A stretch of 64,000 nucleotides of DNA from positions 62,001 to 126,000 of the forward strand of contig CAVOJU010000025.1 in NCBI GenBank assembly GCA_963696315.1. The letters run 5' to 3'. Under the pieces are notes generated by a model. It worked only from the letters and a program-made list of their open reading frames with translations, did not search any database and was not told the DNA's origin. The DNA comes from CAWKEY01 sp963696315. Its GTDB lineage: Bacteria > Pseudomonadota > Gammaproteobacteria > Methylococcales > Methylomonadaceae. The position numbers and the translations under genes were made by a program. Positions 25,773-34,894 of the stretch are shown one piece after another; the first letter of the stretch is position 1, and each line of letters starts with the position of its first letter.

Positions 25773-26268
25773 GAGGTAAATAATACCAGCATCTCGCTAC
25801 GATTGATTCTTAAAATTGCTGTACAGCAATAAGGTTGCTATATTAAGCAAGTTTTTATATAAAAAACATACTTTTGCTCGCCGTGCCTCCATAAAGGAAC
25901 GCTGGGCAACCCCCATGAAGAACAATCAGCCGTAAAACCTGGCTGAGTCTTCAAAGAAGATTTTCGGGTTAATCGTTCGACCCTAGACGCACGATTTATA
26001 ACTCCTGTTTAAGACAGAATTTACCAGCAAGACTGAAAAAGAATAGTAGTACCTGCTCGCGCCATCCTGGTCTTCATGTTAGAAGTCCAGAATATCAGTA
26101 CAGCGTGCAGACAGCAGAGAATTAGACCGTGAGTAAAAAACCAGGCCTGACCTTGTTCAGGCGCATAAATCACTCTAGTTTGACCTTGGCCACATACTTA
26201 ACATGACTCAAAAACCAGTCTGATCAGTAAAATCTGATAATGGAGCAGGAAACCACAAGGATAACTGA
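25773..26268 (+). promoter_or_regulatory. Long rluC-rne intergenic region, probable rne leader
   Basis: Nearly 500 bases without a gene separate the divergent rluC and rne starts. In enterobacteria the rne mRNA has a leader of over 300 nt whose hairpins let RNase E control its own mRNA; the size here fits a similar arrangement. I did not verify hairpin homology. AAGGATAACTGA just before the ATG at 26269 provides the ribosome site. Confidence 0.5.
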
Positions 26269-28524
26269 ATGAAAAGAATGCTTATCAACGCTACCCAGGC
26301 AGAAGAACTGCGTGTCGCCTTGGTAGATGGTCAAAAACTTTATGATTTTGATATCGAAGTCCCTTCAAAGGAACAAAAAAAGTCCAACATCTACAAAGGT
26401 ATCATCACCCGCGTAGAGCCCAGCCTGGAAGCGGCATTTATCAATTATGGCGCGGAAAAACACGGCTTTTTACCTTTTAAAGAGATTTCTCCCTTCTACC
26501 GTCAACCTCAGGACGGCGCCGACACGGAAGGCCGCCGCCCCGCCATTAAAGACCTGATCAAAGAGGGCCAGGAAATTCTGGTACAAATTGAAAAGGAAGA
26601 ACGCGGCAACAAAGGCGCCGCCTTGACCACTTATATCAGCCTGGCCGGCACCTATCTGGTGTTAATGCCTAACAACCCCAAAGCCGGCGGCATTTCTCGG
26701 CGCATCGAAGGCGAAACCCGCAGCGAATTGCGCGACGTGATGGCTGCCCTTGAAATTCCTGACAGCATGGGGCTTATCGTTCGCACCGCCGGCTGCGGAA
26801 AAAATGTCGAAGAACTGCAATGGGATTTAAACTACCTGCTGCAACTCTGGGAGGCCATAGAGCGCTCTTCCAGCGAACAAGCGGCGCCGTTTCTGGTCTT
26901 TCAGGAAAGCAATGTCATTATCAGAGCCCTGCGCGATCACCTGCGCGGCAATATCGATGAAATCCTGATCGATAATGAAGACTCGTTCAACCTGGTGCAA
27001 AAATTTCTGAAACAGGTCATGCCGCACTTTTTGCCGAAAGCAAAACTGTATCAGGATGCAGTGCCCCTGTTCAGCCGTTATCAGATTGAATCGCAAATTG
27101 AAATGGCTTACGGCCGCGAAGTGCAGCTTCCCTCGGGCGGATCGCTGGTCATCGATCATACCGAGGCCTTGACCTCTATCGACATCAACTCGGCCCGCGC
27201 GACCAAAGGCAGTGATATTGAAGAAACCGCACTCAACACCAACCTGGAAGCGGCCGATGAAATCGCCCGCCAGCTCAGATTGCGCGACTTAGGCGGCCTG
27301 TTTGTTATCGACTTCATCGACATGATGTCCAACAAGAATCAGCGTGCGGTTGAAACCCAGCTGAAGGACGCCCTTAAAATCGATCGCGCCCGCATACAAA
27401 CCAGCCGAATCTCCCGCTTTGGCTTGCTGGAAATGTCGCGGCAACGCATGCGCCCTTCTCTGGGCGATTCTACACAGCTGCCCTGCCCGCGCTGTAAAGG
27501 CCAGGGCACTATTCGCAATGTCGAGTCGGTTGCGCTCTCGGTGCTGCGGATTATTGAAGAAGAGGCCATGAAAAAGGGCACGGAAAAAGTCATCGCGCAC
27601 TTACCGATTGAGTGCGCCACTTTTCTGTTGAATGAAAAACGCCACGCCATTGAACAAATTGAAGCGCGTCTGAAAGTCGGCATCGTCATCCTGCCCAGCA
27701 AACATCTGGACACCCCGGCCTATGACATTGAACGCATCAAGGAAAAGGATGCCGTTGAAGAAAAACCCAGCTATTTGCAGATTAAAGAAGAAGATATCCC
27801 GATTCCCGAGTTCGCCCAACAAGTCAAACAGCCTTTTGAAAAACCGGCGATTAAGGAGTTCCTGCCGGATTCACCGGCGCCGGTACAAAACAAAAATGTT
27901 TCGGATAGCCTGATTAAACGCTTCTGGCAAAAACTCATAGGCCCGGCTGCCAAGACTGAGGCTAAAGCTACGACTGCGGCACCAGGCGCTGAAAAAAGCA
28001 AGCCCGCTGCCGAAAGTCAGGCCGGCAGAAATCGCGATAAACGCCGTGATCAGCCCAGAAGCCAAGGCCCTCGCCCAGAGCGAAGCCCACGCGGTCCCGG
28101 TAGAAACGTAAAACGTAATCTTCCTCCTGCCAACCTGCCTGCCGCCAAAAACGAGCCGGCCAGCGAGACCGAAGCTCCCGTGAATGTCCCTGAAAATGCC
28201 GCGCCATCCGCCGGCGAGCAGCAAAAGCCGTCAAACGTCAGAAGCAGAAGGGGCCCGAATCGCAGAAGACCGCGTAATCCCAACTATAAAAGACCCGATG
28301 CCAACGGCGACACCGGCAGCACAGGCGAAAATCCAGCGAGCGAAGCGAGAACTGAACCCAGGGCCGAGCAAGCCCGGTCTTACGCCAGCGACTTTTCCGA
28401 AAGGACGGCAAGCGTTGAGCGCTCAGAGCCTCAAACTTATACTCCTGCTCCAGCCCAGCCGGTTTCAGAACCAGCGCCGAGAGCCGTTGAAACCCCGAAA
28501 CCAGAGGCCAATAACGAATCCTGA
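26269..28524 (+). CDS. rne: Ribonuclease E
   Basis: A 751-residue endoribonuclease, shorter than the 1061 of E. coli. The catalytic half is complete: MKRMLINATQAEELRVALVDG, S1 domain (KKSNIYKGIITRVEPSLEAAFINYG), 5' sensor and RNase-H-like segments, DNase-I-like domain with metal acids in TSIDINSAR and LGGLFVIDFIDM, and the zinc link CPRCKGQG. From residue about 500 the sequence becomes low-complexity, rich in Pro, Arg, Ala and Glu (RDKRRDQPRSQGPRPERSPRG), the degradosome scaffold and RNA-binding region. It initiates mRNA decay and processes rRNA and tRNA. A strong terminator follows at 28572. Confidence 0.95.
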   Translation: MKRMLINATQAEELRVALVDGQKLYDFDIEVPSKEQKKSNIYKGIITRVEPSLEAAFINYGAEKHGFLPFKEISPFYRQPQDGADTEGRRPAIKDLIKEGQEILVQIEKEERGNKGAALTTYISLAGTYLVLMPNNPKAGGISRRIEGETRSELRDVMAALEIPDSMGLIVRTAGCGKNVEELQWDLNYLLQLWEAIERSSSEQAAPFLVFQESNVIIRALRDHLRGNIDEILIDNEDSFNLVQKFLKQVMPHFLPKAKLYQDAVPLFSRYQIESQIEMAYGREVQLPSGGSLVIDHTEALTSIDINSARATKGSDIEETALNTNLEAADEIARQLRLRDLGGLFVIDFIDMMSNKNQRAVETQLKDALKIDRARIQTSRISRFGLLEMSRQRMRPSLGDSTQLPCPRCKGQGTIRNVESVALSVLRIIEEEAMKKGTEKVIAHLPIECATFLLNEKRHAIEQIEARLKVGIVILPSKHLDTPAYDIERIKEKDAVEEKPSYLQIKEEDIPIPEFAQQVKQPFEKPAIKEFLPDSPAPVQNKNVSDSLIKRFWQKLIGPAAKTEAKATTAAPGAEKSKPAAESQAGRNRDKRRDQPRSQGPRPERSPRGPGRNVKRNLPPANLPAAKNEPASETEAPVNVPENAAPSAGEQQKPSNVRSRRGPNRRRPRNPNYKRPDANGDTGSTGENPASEARTEPRAEQARSYASDFSERTASVERSEPQTYTPAPAQPVSEPAPRAVETPKPEANNES

Positions 28525-28571
28525 TGCTGTTCTTCACGACTCATAATCCGGTTTCTTAGCCCACACCACCC

Positions 28572-28607
28572 GGTCATCTCTGGCAGCCTATCCTGCCAGA
28601 GATGACC
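28572..28607 (+). terminator. Hairpin terminator after rne
   Basis: GGTCATCTCTGGCAG, a 6-base loop and CTGCCAGAGATGACC form a perfect 15-base-pair stem, followed by TTGTC. It lies 48 bases after the rne stop. The U-tract is weak. Confidence 0.7.
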
Positions 28608-28728
28608 TTGTCATCCAAAAGTCAACGCTGATTGCTTCAACGCACCTAAAAAGCGAAACAACACGCGGCCGATTTAGCTATAATCGCCGACTTTACATTA
28701 CCGAAACAAGCTGACTCAGGCAGGCCTT

Positions 28729-29679
28729 ATGACATCAAAAGATCAAATTGCAGCAAAAGTGCAGACCTATTTTGAAAACCAATTTGCCGCTTTAAAATCC
28801 AGCGAGCAGTATCTAAAACTACTGGCCATGCCGCCGTTAAAGCGCTGGGCAACAGTGGCAGGGCTCTTCCTGCTCTCGCAACTGGTCGTCTTTGGCCTGC
28901 TCTACCTTATTTTCGGCAAAGTGGTGGTCATCGGTTTCTTGGCCAGCATTCTGGCCGGTCTGGCTACAGGCGTTGGCGCTTTACCGGCCTTGTTTTTCAC
29001 CAAAATCTCAAAAAACCTGTTCAACAGCATGCTCGGTGCTGCGGCCGGAGTCATGCTGGCGGCTACGGCTTTCTCCCTGCTGGTTCCGGGCATGACTTAC
29101 GGCAATCTGGTCTGGCCCGGCAACGGCATCTATGTCGTGTCCCTGGGCATGCTGGTCGGCGCCCTGTTCCTGCATTATGCGGATCGCCAGCTGCCTCATG
29201 TGCATTTTGATTCCATCTCGGACACCCATCTGGATTCACTTAAAAAAGTCTGGCTGTTCATCATTGCCATCACCATCCACAATTTTCCTGAAGGCATGTC
29301 GGTCGGGGTCAGCTTCGGTTCCGGAGAAATGAAAAACGGCGTCGTACTGGCCATCGCCATTGCCCTGCAAAACCTGCCTGAAGGCCTGGCGGTAGCCCTG
29401 CCCTTAGTCGGCCTGGGTTACAACAAATGGCGGGCTGTCGCTATTGCCACTATCACAGGGCTGGTTGAGCCGGTCGGCGGCCTGTTGGGCATTACCATGG
29501 TCACCCTGTTTGAACCCATCCTGCCGATTGCCATGGGTTTTGCCGCCGGCGCCATGCTGTTTGTGATCAGTGAGGAAATCATCCCCGAAACCCATTCCGA
29601 TGGCCGTTCGCGCTACGCCACCTTTGCCTTAATGATCGGCTTCATCATCATGATGGTCTTGGACAACCTGCTGGGCTAG
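28729..29679 (+). CDS. ZIP-family divalent metal transporter
   Basis: A 316-residue membrane protein. After about 50 soluble residues there are roughly eight helices with the ZIP signature pairs: HNFPEGMSVGVSFG in helix 4 and LQNLPEGLAVALPL in helix 5, which form the binuclear metal site, plus a final E-rich segment VISEEIIPETHSDG. It imports zinc or another divalent metal. It is followed by a TMEM165-type transporter gene on the same strand 137 bases later, so the two may handle metal homeostasis together. Confidence 0.88.
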   Translation: MTSKDQIAAKVQTYFENQFAALKSSEQYLKLLAMPPLKRWATVAGLFLLSQLVVFGLLYLIFGKVVVIGFLASILAGLATGVGALPALFFTKISKNLFNSMLGAAAGVMLAATAFSLLVPGMTYGNLVWPGNGIYVVSLGMLVGALFLHYADRQLPHVHFDSISDTHLDSLKKVWLFIIAITIHNFPEGMSVGVSFGSGEMKNGVVLAIAIALQNLPEGLAVALPLVGLGYNKWRAVAIATITGLVEPVGGLLGITMVTLFEPILPIAMGFAAGAMLFVISEEIIPETHSDGRSRYATFALMIGFIIMMVLDNLLG

Positions 29680-29816
29680 CCGCTTGGTGCGCGGTGCGCA
29701 CCCTACGCAAAATTCATCGAGCCTGACTAAATCAACGATCACGGCTGTTCACCGGTTATGCAGCATGAGCCGGGAATGGCCGGCCGCTCGCCCTTTATGT
29801 CATTTACAGAGACAAA

Positions 29817-30512
29817 ATGGACACTGTTCAAAATCTTTTTAACGGTTATTTGCAAAACTTCCTGGCATTACTCAGCTCCGGCAACCTGCCCGAGCTGTCA
29901 GCCACAGCCGCCACCAGCTTTGCCCTGATTGCCGCCGCGGAAATTGGTGATAAAAGCCAGCTGGTATGCATGACTTTAGCCTCCCGGCATCGGGCCATGC
30001 CCGTACTGCTGGGCGCCATCGCCGCTTTTGCCTTTCTAAACTCCCTGGCCGTCATTTTCGGCGTCGCCATTGCCAGTTGGCTGCCGGAATATATCGTCGC
30101 GGCAACCGTGGCATTTTTGTTCGCCGCCTTTGGCATCCATGCCCTGCGCGTCGATGAAGAGGACGACGATGAGGAAGTGCAGGAAAAAAGCGGGCACGGC
30201 ATTTTCTTCACCACTTTTTTATTGATTACCGTCGCTGAATTCGGCGACAAAACCCAACTGGCCGTCGTCGCCTTAAGCAGTACTGCCGTGCCACTCGCCG
30301 TTTGGCTGGGATCGACGCTTGCGCTGGCAAGCACTTCGGCTATGGGCATCCTGGCCGGACGCACCATTTTGCAAAAAATCCCGCTGGTGCTGCTGCACAA
30401 AATCAGCGGCGTCATCTTCCTGATCCTGGCCGGTTTTGCTGCTTACAGGGCTTATATCAGTTACACAGGCTGGTCTTCGTTATGGACAGAATTTTATCAA
30501 CTCGTTAGCTAG
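29817..30512 (+). CDS. TMEM165/GDT1 (UPF0016) family cation exporter
   Basis: A 231-residue protein of two homologous three-helix halves, each with the family motif E-x-G-D-K-[ST]: AAEIGDKSQLVCMTLASRHR in the first half and VAEFGDKTQLAVVALSS in the second. An acidic linker (DEEDDDEEVQEKSGHG) lies between. Bacterial and eukaryotic members move Mn2+ or Ca2+ against H+. The N-terminal 40 residues are longer than usual. I see no yybP-ykoY manganese riboswitch upstream. Confidence 0.88.
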   Translation: MDTVQNLFNGYLQNFLALLSSGNLPELSATAATSFALIAAAEIGDKSQLVCMTLASRHRAMPVLLGAIAAFAFLNSLAVIFGVAIASWLPEYIVAATVAFLFAAFGIHALRVDEEDDDEEVQEKSGHGIFFTTFLLITVAEFGDKTQLAVVALSSTAVPLAVWLGSTLALASTSAMGILAGRTILQKIPLVLLHKISGVIFLILAGFAAYRAYISYTGWSSLWTEFYQLVS

Positions 30513-30738
30513 GTCTGTGCTTGTTGGGATAACGCTATCTTTTACCATCCCGGCTGAATGATACTATTCTTCTGCATCTAAATTGGTCCATTACAACGCC
30601 CGTAGGGCAATCTGAAGCAAAGATCAGGAGTAAAGGGAGATTCACACAAAGACCTGATCAGTTAGCTCCTCGCAAACAATAACGTTGAATAAACGACACA
30701 GCTCCTTAATTAGCCTCAGTAATGATCGATATTTAACG

Positions 30739-30830
30739 ATGGAAAATGAATTTTTCAGCAAGCCCATCCTCAACTCGCCATATGAACATCCTTCGCGGCA
30801 CTGGGAGCCGGATAACAAAGGTCAGCCCCC
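30739..30830 (+). pseudogene. N-terminal remnant of a type III restriction enzyme Res-like gene
   Basis: From the ATG at 30739 the frame reads MENEFFSKPILNSPYEHPSRHWEPDNKGQP, matching from memory the characteristic N-terminus (FFERPILNSPYxYPxRHWELD) of large type III restriction/DEAD helicase subunits. After about 30 codons the similarity ends and the frame runs into unrelated sequence. The rest of the gene is missing, replaced by vapBC. A scar of a lost restriction system. Confidence 0.55.
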
Positions 30831-30942
30831 ATCGAATTATTCAGCTATGCCGCCGGGCCCAAATCATAACCAAGCCCAAAATGATGATCGAAGCATCGGA
30901 ACAGGTAGATGCGTAGAATTGCATCCACATATCATTAGTCCG

Positions 30943-30965
30943 GTGTACACTATACTCGTGTACAC
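30943..30965 (+). promoter_or_regulatory. vapBC promoter with two operator palindromes
   Basis: Two copies of the perfect palindrome GTGTACAC (30943-30950 and 30958-30965) flank TATACT (30951-30956), a good -10 box. VapB-VapC complexes usually repress their own promoter by binding such paired palindromes. The ATG of vapB is 21 bases downstream. Confidence 0.75.
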
Positions 30966-30985
30966 TGTTTAAAAAGGCTGAATCC

Positions 30986-31207
30986 ATGAAAAATATAACC
31001 TTGAGTGCCGATGATAAATTGATCGAAGCCGCGCGTGCTCGTGCGCGTGCCGAACAGACCACATTAAACGAACAATTTCGCCGCTGGCTGGCTGAATACG
31101 TGAGCCGGGAACAACAGGCGCAAGAAGCGATGGCGGTTATCCAGGAATTGCGCGGCAAACTCCGCGTTGGACACAAATTAAGCCGTGACGAAATGAATGA
31201 GCGTTGA
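30986..31207 (+). CDS. VapB-like antitoxin
   Basis: A 73-residue protein beginning MKNITLSADDKLIEAARARARAEQTTLNEQFRRWLAEYV, a ribbon-helix-helix pattern that binds DNA, followed by a charged C-terminal tail (VIQELRGKLRVGHKLSRDEMNER) likely to wrap the toxin. The stop overlaps the toxin start by 11 bases. The palindromic operator directly upstream fits autoregulation. Confidence 0.85.
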   Translation: MKNITLSADDKLIEAARARARAEQTTLNEQFRRWLAEYVSREQQAQEAMAVIQELRGKLRVGHKLSRDEMNER

Positions 31208-31622
31208 TAGCTTCATTGACACCAATGTATTCATCTATCCGCTCGAACGTTTGGATGAACGTAAGGCAGATACGGCAGAACGATTGATTGAAAACGGTAT
31301 TATCACCGGAAATGCCTGTATCAGTTTTCAAGTTGTGCAGGAATGCCTTAACACCGCCATCCGAAAAGCGGAAATTCCACTGACAGTGGACGAGATGAAT
31401 CTGTATCTGAACTCAGTCCTGAGACCTTTATACCGGGTGCAACCAAGCTTAAGACTCTATCAGTCCGCTCTGGAAGTTAAGAATCGCTATCGTTTTAGCT
31501 TTTACGACAGCTTGATTATTGCTGCCGCGCTTGAAGCGGGCTGCAAAACCTTGTACAGCGAGGACTTGCAGCACGGTCAGCAAATCGAAGGACTGACCAT
31601 AGAAAATCCGTTCAAAGATTGA
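31197..31622 (+). CDS. PIN-domain toxin, VapC type
   Basis: A 141-residue PIN ribonuclease. The acidic residues of the active site are visible: D in SFIDTNVFIY, E in VVQECLNTAI, D in FYDSLIIAAAL and the late acidic SEDLQHG. VapC toxins cleave tRNA or rRNA. The start overlaps the antitoxin frame by 11 bases (the reading may begin at any of the first codons MSVDSFIDTN). Intact and probably active. Confidence 0.88.
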   Translation: MSVDSFIDTNVFIYPLERLDERKADTAERLIENGIITGNACISFQVVQECLNTAIRKAEIPLTVDEMNLYLNSVLRPLYRVQPSLRLYQSALEVKNRYRFSFYDSLIIAAALEAGCKTLYSEDLQHGQQIEGLTIENPFKD

Positions 31623-31969
31623 AACAGTATTGACAGAATGGACAGGATAATTGCAAGCTTGATGAAACCGGGCCTCGAATGAGGCGTAATCCCCCACTAT
31701 CCATTGCGGTAAGGCAAAACCGTGGGAGATAGTGTCAGTCCAATCGCTGATCAAGCGGACACATCGATTTGGCATAATCAAGCAAGCCTATCCGCCACAT
31801 AAAAACCCTTGCCCGGAAAATTCCGAGCAAGGGTCAGCTGGGTGTGCATCGTTGATGGCGGATTGCTAGCGGGAAGCGACTTTACAATTTATCGGCCGTA
31901 CGGTCGCAAAACAATCCCAGTTATCCATGCCAACAAAATGGTGTTGATGCATCGATTTTTAAATAATAC
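31623..31969. other. Intergenic region with two hairpins, no gene seen
   Basis: Between convergent vapC and the broken secreted-protein gene. It contains a hairpin CACTATC...GATAGTG (about 31697-31735) and a terminator-like hairpin ACCCTTGC...GCAAGGGT with inner GGAA/TTCC arms (31805-31834). No open frame here looks like a gene. Confidence 0.5.
31805..31834. terminator. Hairpin, possible bidirectional terminator
   Basis: ACCCTTGC, CCGGAAAATTCCGA, GCAAGGGT forms an 8-bp outer stem and a 4-bp inner stem; AAAAA precedes it on the plus strand, giving a U-tract on the minus strand. It could end the minus-strand gene at 31970 and, less well, vapC. Confidence 0.5.
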
Positions 31970-32702
31970 CTACTGCACATCAAGCTTGTAGGTAAAATCC
32001 AGATTAAAATCCCATTGCGGGAAACTGCCTCTGAAGTTTAGAAAATGAATGCCTTTGGGCAGTGGTTTGAGCATCACATAAACACCATCGTCTACACCCA
32101 CATAGGTACCTTCAACAATATAGTTTTCACCGATTGCTGGATATTGGCTGCCTGCAGGCACGAGGGACGTATAAACAGTCGATTGCACACGGAAGTCCTT
32201 CTTGATGTCGCCACCGATCGACTTGCCGTCAACGGTCACTTGCAGACCAGTCGTTTGATCAATGCCATCAGCCACCGCTTTTCTCATCTGGCTAATGAAC
32301 GGTCCCGCAGACGGCGAATTGGGTCCCGGACTACATTGTCCGGCTGCTGCTTCAGCATTGAGACAACTGTAATTCAAGACAGGAAAGTAAAGGCTAACGC
32401 CTTCCGGTACCTCGCAAGTACGAACTGCAGGTAAGTTATCGCAATCATTAACATCGGGGGCACAGAATCTGCCGCCAAGAAACCATACCGGCCCCGAATT
32501 CCCTTCTGCACAGGAAGCAGCTGTGTCGAATAGGGGATGATTTATTTGCCGGCATTGAATCCGCCCATTGCCGCCATGCGGCCGACCAGTCGGCAAAAGT
32601 CCTGTTAAATACCACAGAATCGCGCGCATAAACTTTAGGCTGTTCCGCATAAGCAGGTGTAAACAATATTGTGGTTATCAATGCAAAGAAATACTTGTTC
32701 AT
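31970..32702 (-). CDS. Secreted protein of unknown function (frameshifted as read)
   Basis: The start at 32702 gives a clear signal peptide, MNKYFFALITTILFTPAYA, then RDSVVFNRTFADWSAAWRQWADSMPAN. The frame then breaks at TTT 32541-32543 (AAA on the coding strand): one A fewer joins it to HPLFDTAASCAEGNSGPVWFLGGRFC and on to FNLDFTYKLDVQ at 31970. Reconstructed length is about 243 residues, probably periplasmic, with several cysteines (ASCAEG, GRFC, NDCDN, TCEV, SCLN, GQC) that may form disulfides. I do not recognise the family. Confidence 0.7.
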
Positions 32703-32833
32703 AAATTTCTCCTTTATAAATTTTTACGAATTCATCTTAGGTATAGAAGTCACCACTTATTACTCATTGCGGTTTCACTATATAGGAAATAATCTGAACA
32801 GCGCATCCACCAAATGATGGATAAATTCGTGCA

Positions 32834-33499
32834 TTAAGTCCGGGAGAACAAAAAAATCAGCCGCAGCAGATCGCACTGCCGGTGTGTGGCGGTCTTTTCA
32901 AATACGCTGTGAAGCTGACTGCGCGCGGTGCTGGCCGTAACTGTCCATTTTTCGCAATAGTCGTTGAGCGTCAAACCGTCCGCCAACATGTGGCACAGCC
33001 GGGCTTCGGCCGGGGTTAAATTGAATTGTTTGATGAAAAGCTGCCAATTCCGGGAAGGATAGTGGTTAGGATCGCGCAGGGTGATCATGTAACGCGCGGC
33101 TTGTGAATCCGGTTCGGCAGCTATGGGCAATTGAAAGCAGTTAAGCAGCAACAGATCGCGGCCGTTTTCGCCTTCCAACAGCAAACTGAGCGGTCCGGCT
33201 TCATGATTTCTCCCGTTGACGAAAGCACAAAAACGCGCAGCATGAGGCGGGTGGTGCAGAGCAAATCTCGGCGATAAGGCAAATGGCAAGTCGTGGCTTT
33301 TCATGATTTGATCCACTTGCGGCGTAGCGAAAATAACTCGCGCTTCACTGTCCAGCAGCAGCACGCCATCGGCCATGCGCTCGAGGCAAACATGGCAGTG
33401 AGGGGTTGAGAAGGTTTTATGCAGATGGTCGACAGCGCGGTCGGCTGACCGGCGTGAGTGGCCGCGGCGTTCGGGGGGGGGGGGGTAAGGACATGTCAT
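32834..33499 (-). CDS. LuxR-type HTH regulator with a poly-C tract in its 5' coding end
   Basis: A 221-residue protein. The C-terminal 65 residues are a GerE/LuxR helix-turn-helix (FNLTPAEARLCHMLADGLT, CEKWTVTASTARSQLHSVFEKT). The middle (MADGVLLLDSEARVIFATPQ) looks PAS-like. Codons 6-9 are proline codons within a run of 13 consecutive C on the coding strand (33473-33485 plus strand). A change of one C would shift the frame just after translation starts, so expression may be switched by slippage. Internal starts such as the one at MADGV could still make a shorter protein. Regulatory targets are unknown. Confidence 0.8.
   Translation of the reverse strand: MTCPYPPPPERRGHSRRSADRAVDHLHKTFSTPHCHVCLERMADGVLLLDSEARVIFATPQVDQIMKSHDLPFALSPRFALHHPPHAARFCAFVNGRNHEAGPLSLLLEGENGRDLLLLNCFQLPIAAEPDSQAARYMITLRDPNHYPSRNWQLFIKQFNLTPAEARLCHMLADGLTLNDYCEKWTVTASTARSQLHSVFEKTATHRQCDLLRLIFLFSRT
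33473..33485. repeat. Homopolymer tract of 13 G (C on the coding strand)
   Basis: Thirteen G in a row on the plus strand, inside codons 5-9 of the LuxR-type gene. By far the longest homopolymer I see in the window. Tracts of this length are unstable by slipped-strand mispairing. Confidence 0.9.
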
Positions 33500-33796
33500 A
33501 GTTTCCTTTTCATTGCCAATGAGCTCTGCCCCAACGGCAATTATTTTTCAGTTATCCGGCATTCGTTTTGGTATGTACGGCTCCTGAACATTATGATCAT
33601 CCAAATTAAAGGCTATGTCAGCATTTATCTTGTATGTGTAGAAAATCTAATTGGCTTTTTGACTCTTTTGGCTGGGTTATGCCGCCGGTTCCGCTTATTC
33701 AGAAAGTAGAAATCAGGACATCCAATCTGCCCGCTTGGACTATCATTTTTTTCAGCGTTACACTAACGCCTTGTTTATTCGCCGAGACCACTGCCC

Positions 33797-34879
33797 ATGC
33801 TGAAACAAACGCCGCTTTACTCGCTTCATCTTGAACTGGGCGCCAAAATGGTGCCGTTTGCCGGTTATCAAATGCCGGTGCAATACCGCAATGGCATTTT
33901 GCACGAACACCTGCACTGTCGCAGTCATGCCGGCTTCTTCGATATTTCGCACATGGGGCAATGCCTGATTCTGGGCGATGCCGCCGCCAGTGAACTTGAG
34001 CGGCTAACGCCGGGCAACATCACCAGACTTAAGCCCGGCGAACAGAAATATTGCGTCCTCACCAATAACGAAGGCGGCATTATCGACGACATCATCGTCA
34101 CCCGCATCGAGACCGGCTTGATGATAGTGGTTAATGCTGCCTGCAAGGACAAGGATTTCGAGCATTTAAAACAGCATTTATCCGGCCGCTGTGATTTTAA
34201 AGAACGGCCCGAACTGGCCTTGTTCGCCTTGCAGGGCCCTGCCGCCGCAACCATTATGCGCAAATATTCTGCACAAGCCGCTGAACTTTCCTTTATGCAG
34301 GCTCTGGAAACGGACATCAACGGTCTAAAATGCAGTATCAGCCGCAGCGGCTATACCGGCGAGGACGGCTTTGAAATTTCGGTAGCCAATCGTGATGCCG
34401 AACCACTTGCCCGCCTGCTGCTTGCCGAAGATGAAGTTGAGCCCATCGGATTAGGCGCCAGGGATACCCTGCGTCTGGAAGCCGGCCTGAGTCTGTACGG
34501 ACATGAACTCAATGAATCGATTACGCCGGTAGAAGCCGGCCTGCAATGGACCTTTAAAAAAGGCCATGACCAGTTTCCCGGCGCCGGAAAAATTCTCGGG
34601 CAATTACAGCATGGCTCTGAAAAAATCCGCGCCGGGCTTCTGGTGACCGGCAAGATACCGGTCCGGGAAGGCAGTATTGTGACGACTCCTGAAGGTGTAG
34701 CCGTTGGCCAGGTTACCAGCGGCAGTTTTTCCCCCAGTCTTGGGCAGCCGATTGCCATGGCGCTGCTTGACCGCCATGCGGCGAGTCTAGGCAATACCTT
34801 ATACGCCAGGGTTCGTGATCGTCAGATTGAAGTCACCGTCAGCAAACTACCCTTTATTCCTCATCGCTACCACCGATAA
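33797..34879 (+). CDS. gcvT: Glycine cleavage system T protein (aminomethyltransferase)
   Basis: A 360-residue protein starting MLKQTPLYSLHLELGAKMVPFAGYQMPVQY, with the folate-binding GcvT core: HAGFFDISHMGQ, LTPGNITRLKPGEQKY, the DD pair in GGIIDDIIVTR and SISRSGYTGEDGFEISV; and the C-terminal barrel (GSIVTTPEGVAVGQVTSGSFSPSLG). It transfers the methylene group from aminomethyl-lipoyl GcvH to tetrahydrofolate. It precedes gcvP by 15 bases. No glycine riboswitch pattern is visible upstream. Confidence 0.95.
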   Translation: MLKQTPLYSLHLELGAKMVPFAGYQMPVQYRNGILHEHLHCRSHAGFFDISHMGQCLILGDAAASELERLTPGNITRLKPGEQKYCVLTNNEGGIIDDIIVTRIETGLMIVVNAACKDKDFEHLKQHLSGRCDFKERPELALFALQGPAAATIMRKYSAQAAELSFMQALETDINGLKCSISRSGYTGEDGFEISVANRDAEPLARLLLAEDEVEPIGLGARDTLRLEAGLSLYGHELNESITPVEAGLQWTFKKGHDQFPGAGKILGQLQHGSEKIRAGLLVTGKIPVREGSIVTTPEGVAVGQVTSGSFSPSLGQPIAMALLDRHAASLGNTLYARVRDRQIEVTVSKLPFIPHRYHR

Positions 34880-34894
34880 AAAAGGTACAACATC

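Noticed and set aside
29680..29816. yybP-ykoY manganese riboswitch before the TMEM165-type gene
   Set aside because: The conserved core sequences are absent.
33500..33796. Glycine riboswitch upstream of gcvT
   Set aside because: I found none of the tandem aptamer core sequences, and the region is AT-rich without matching stems.
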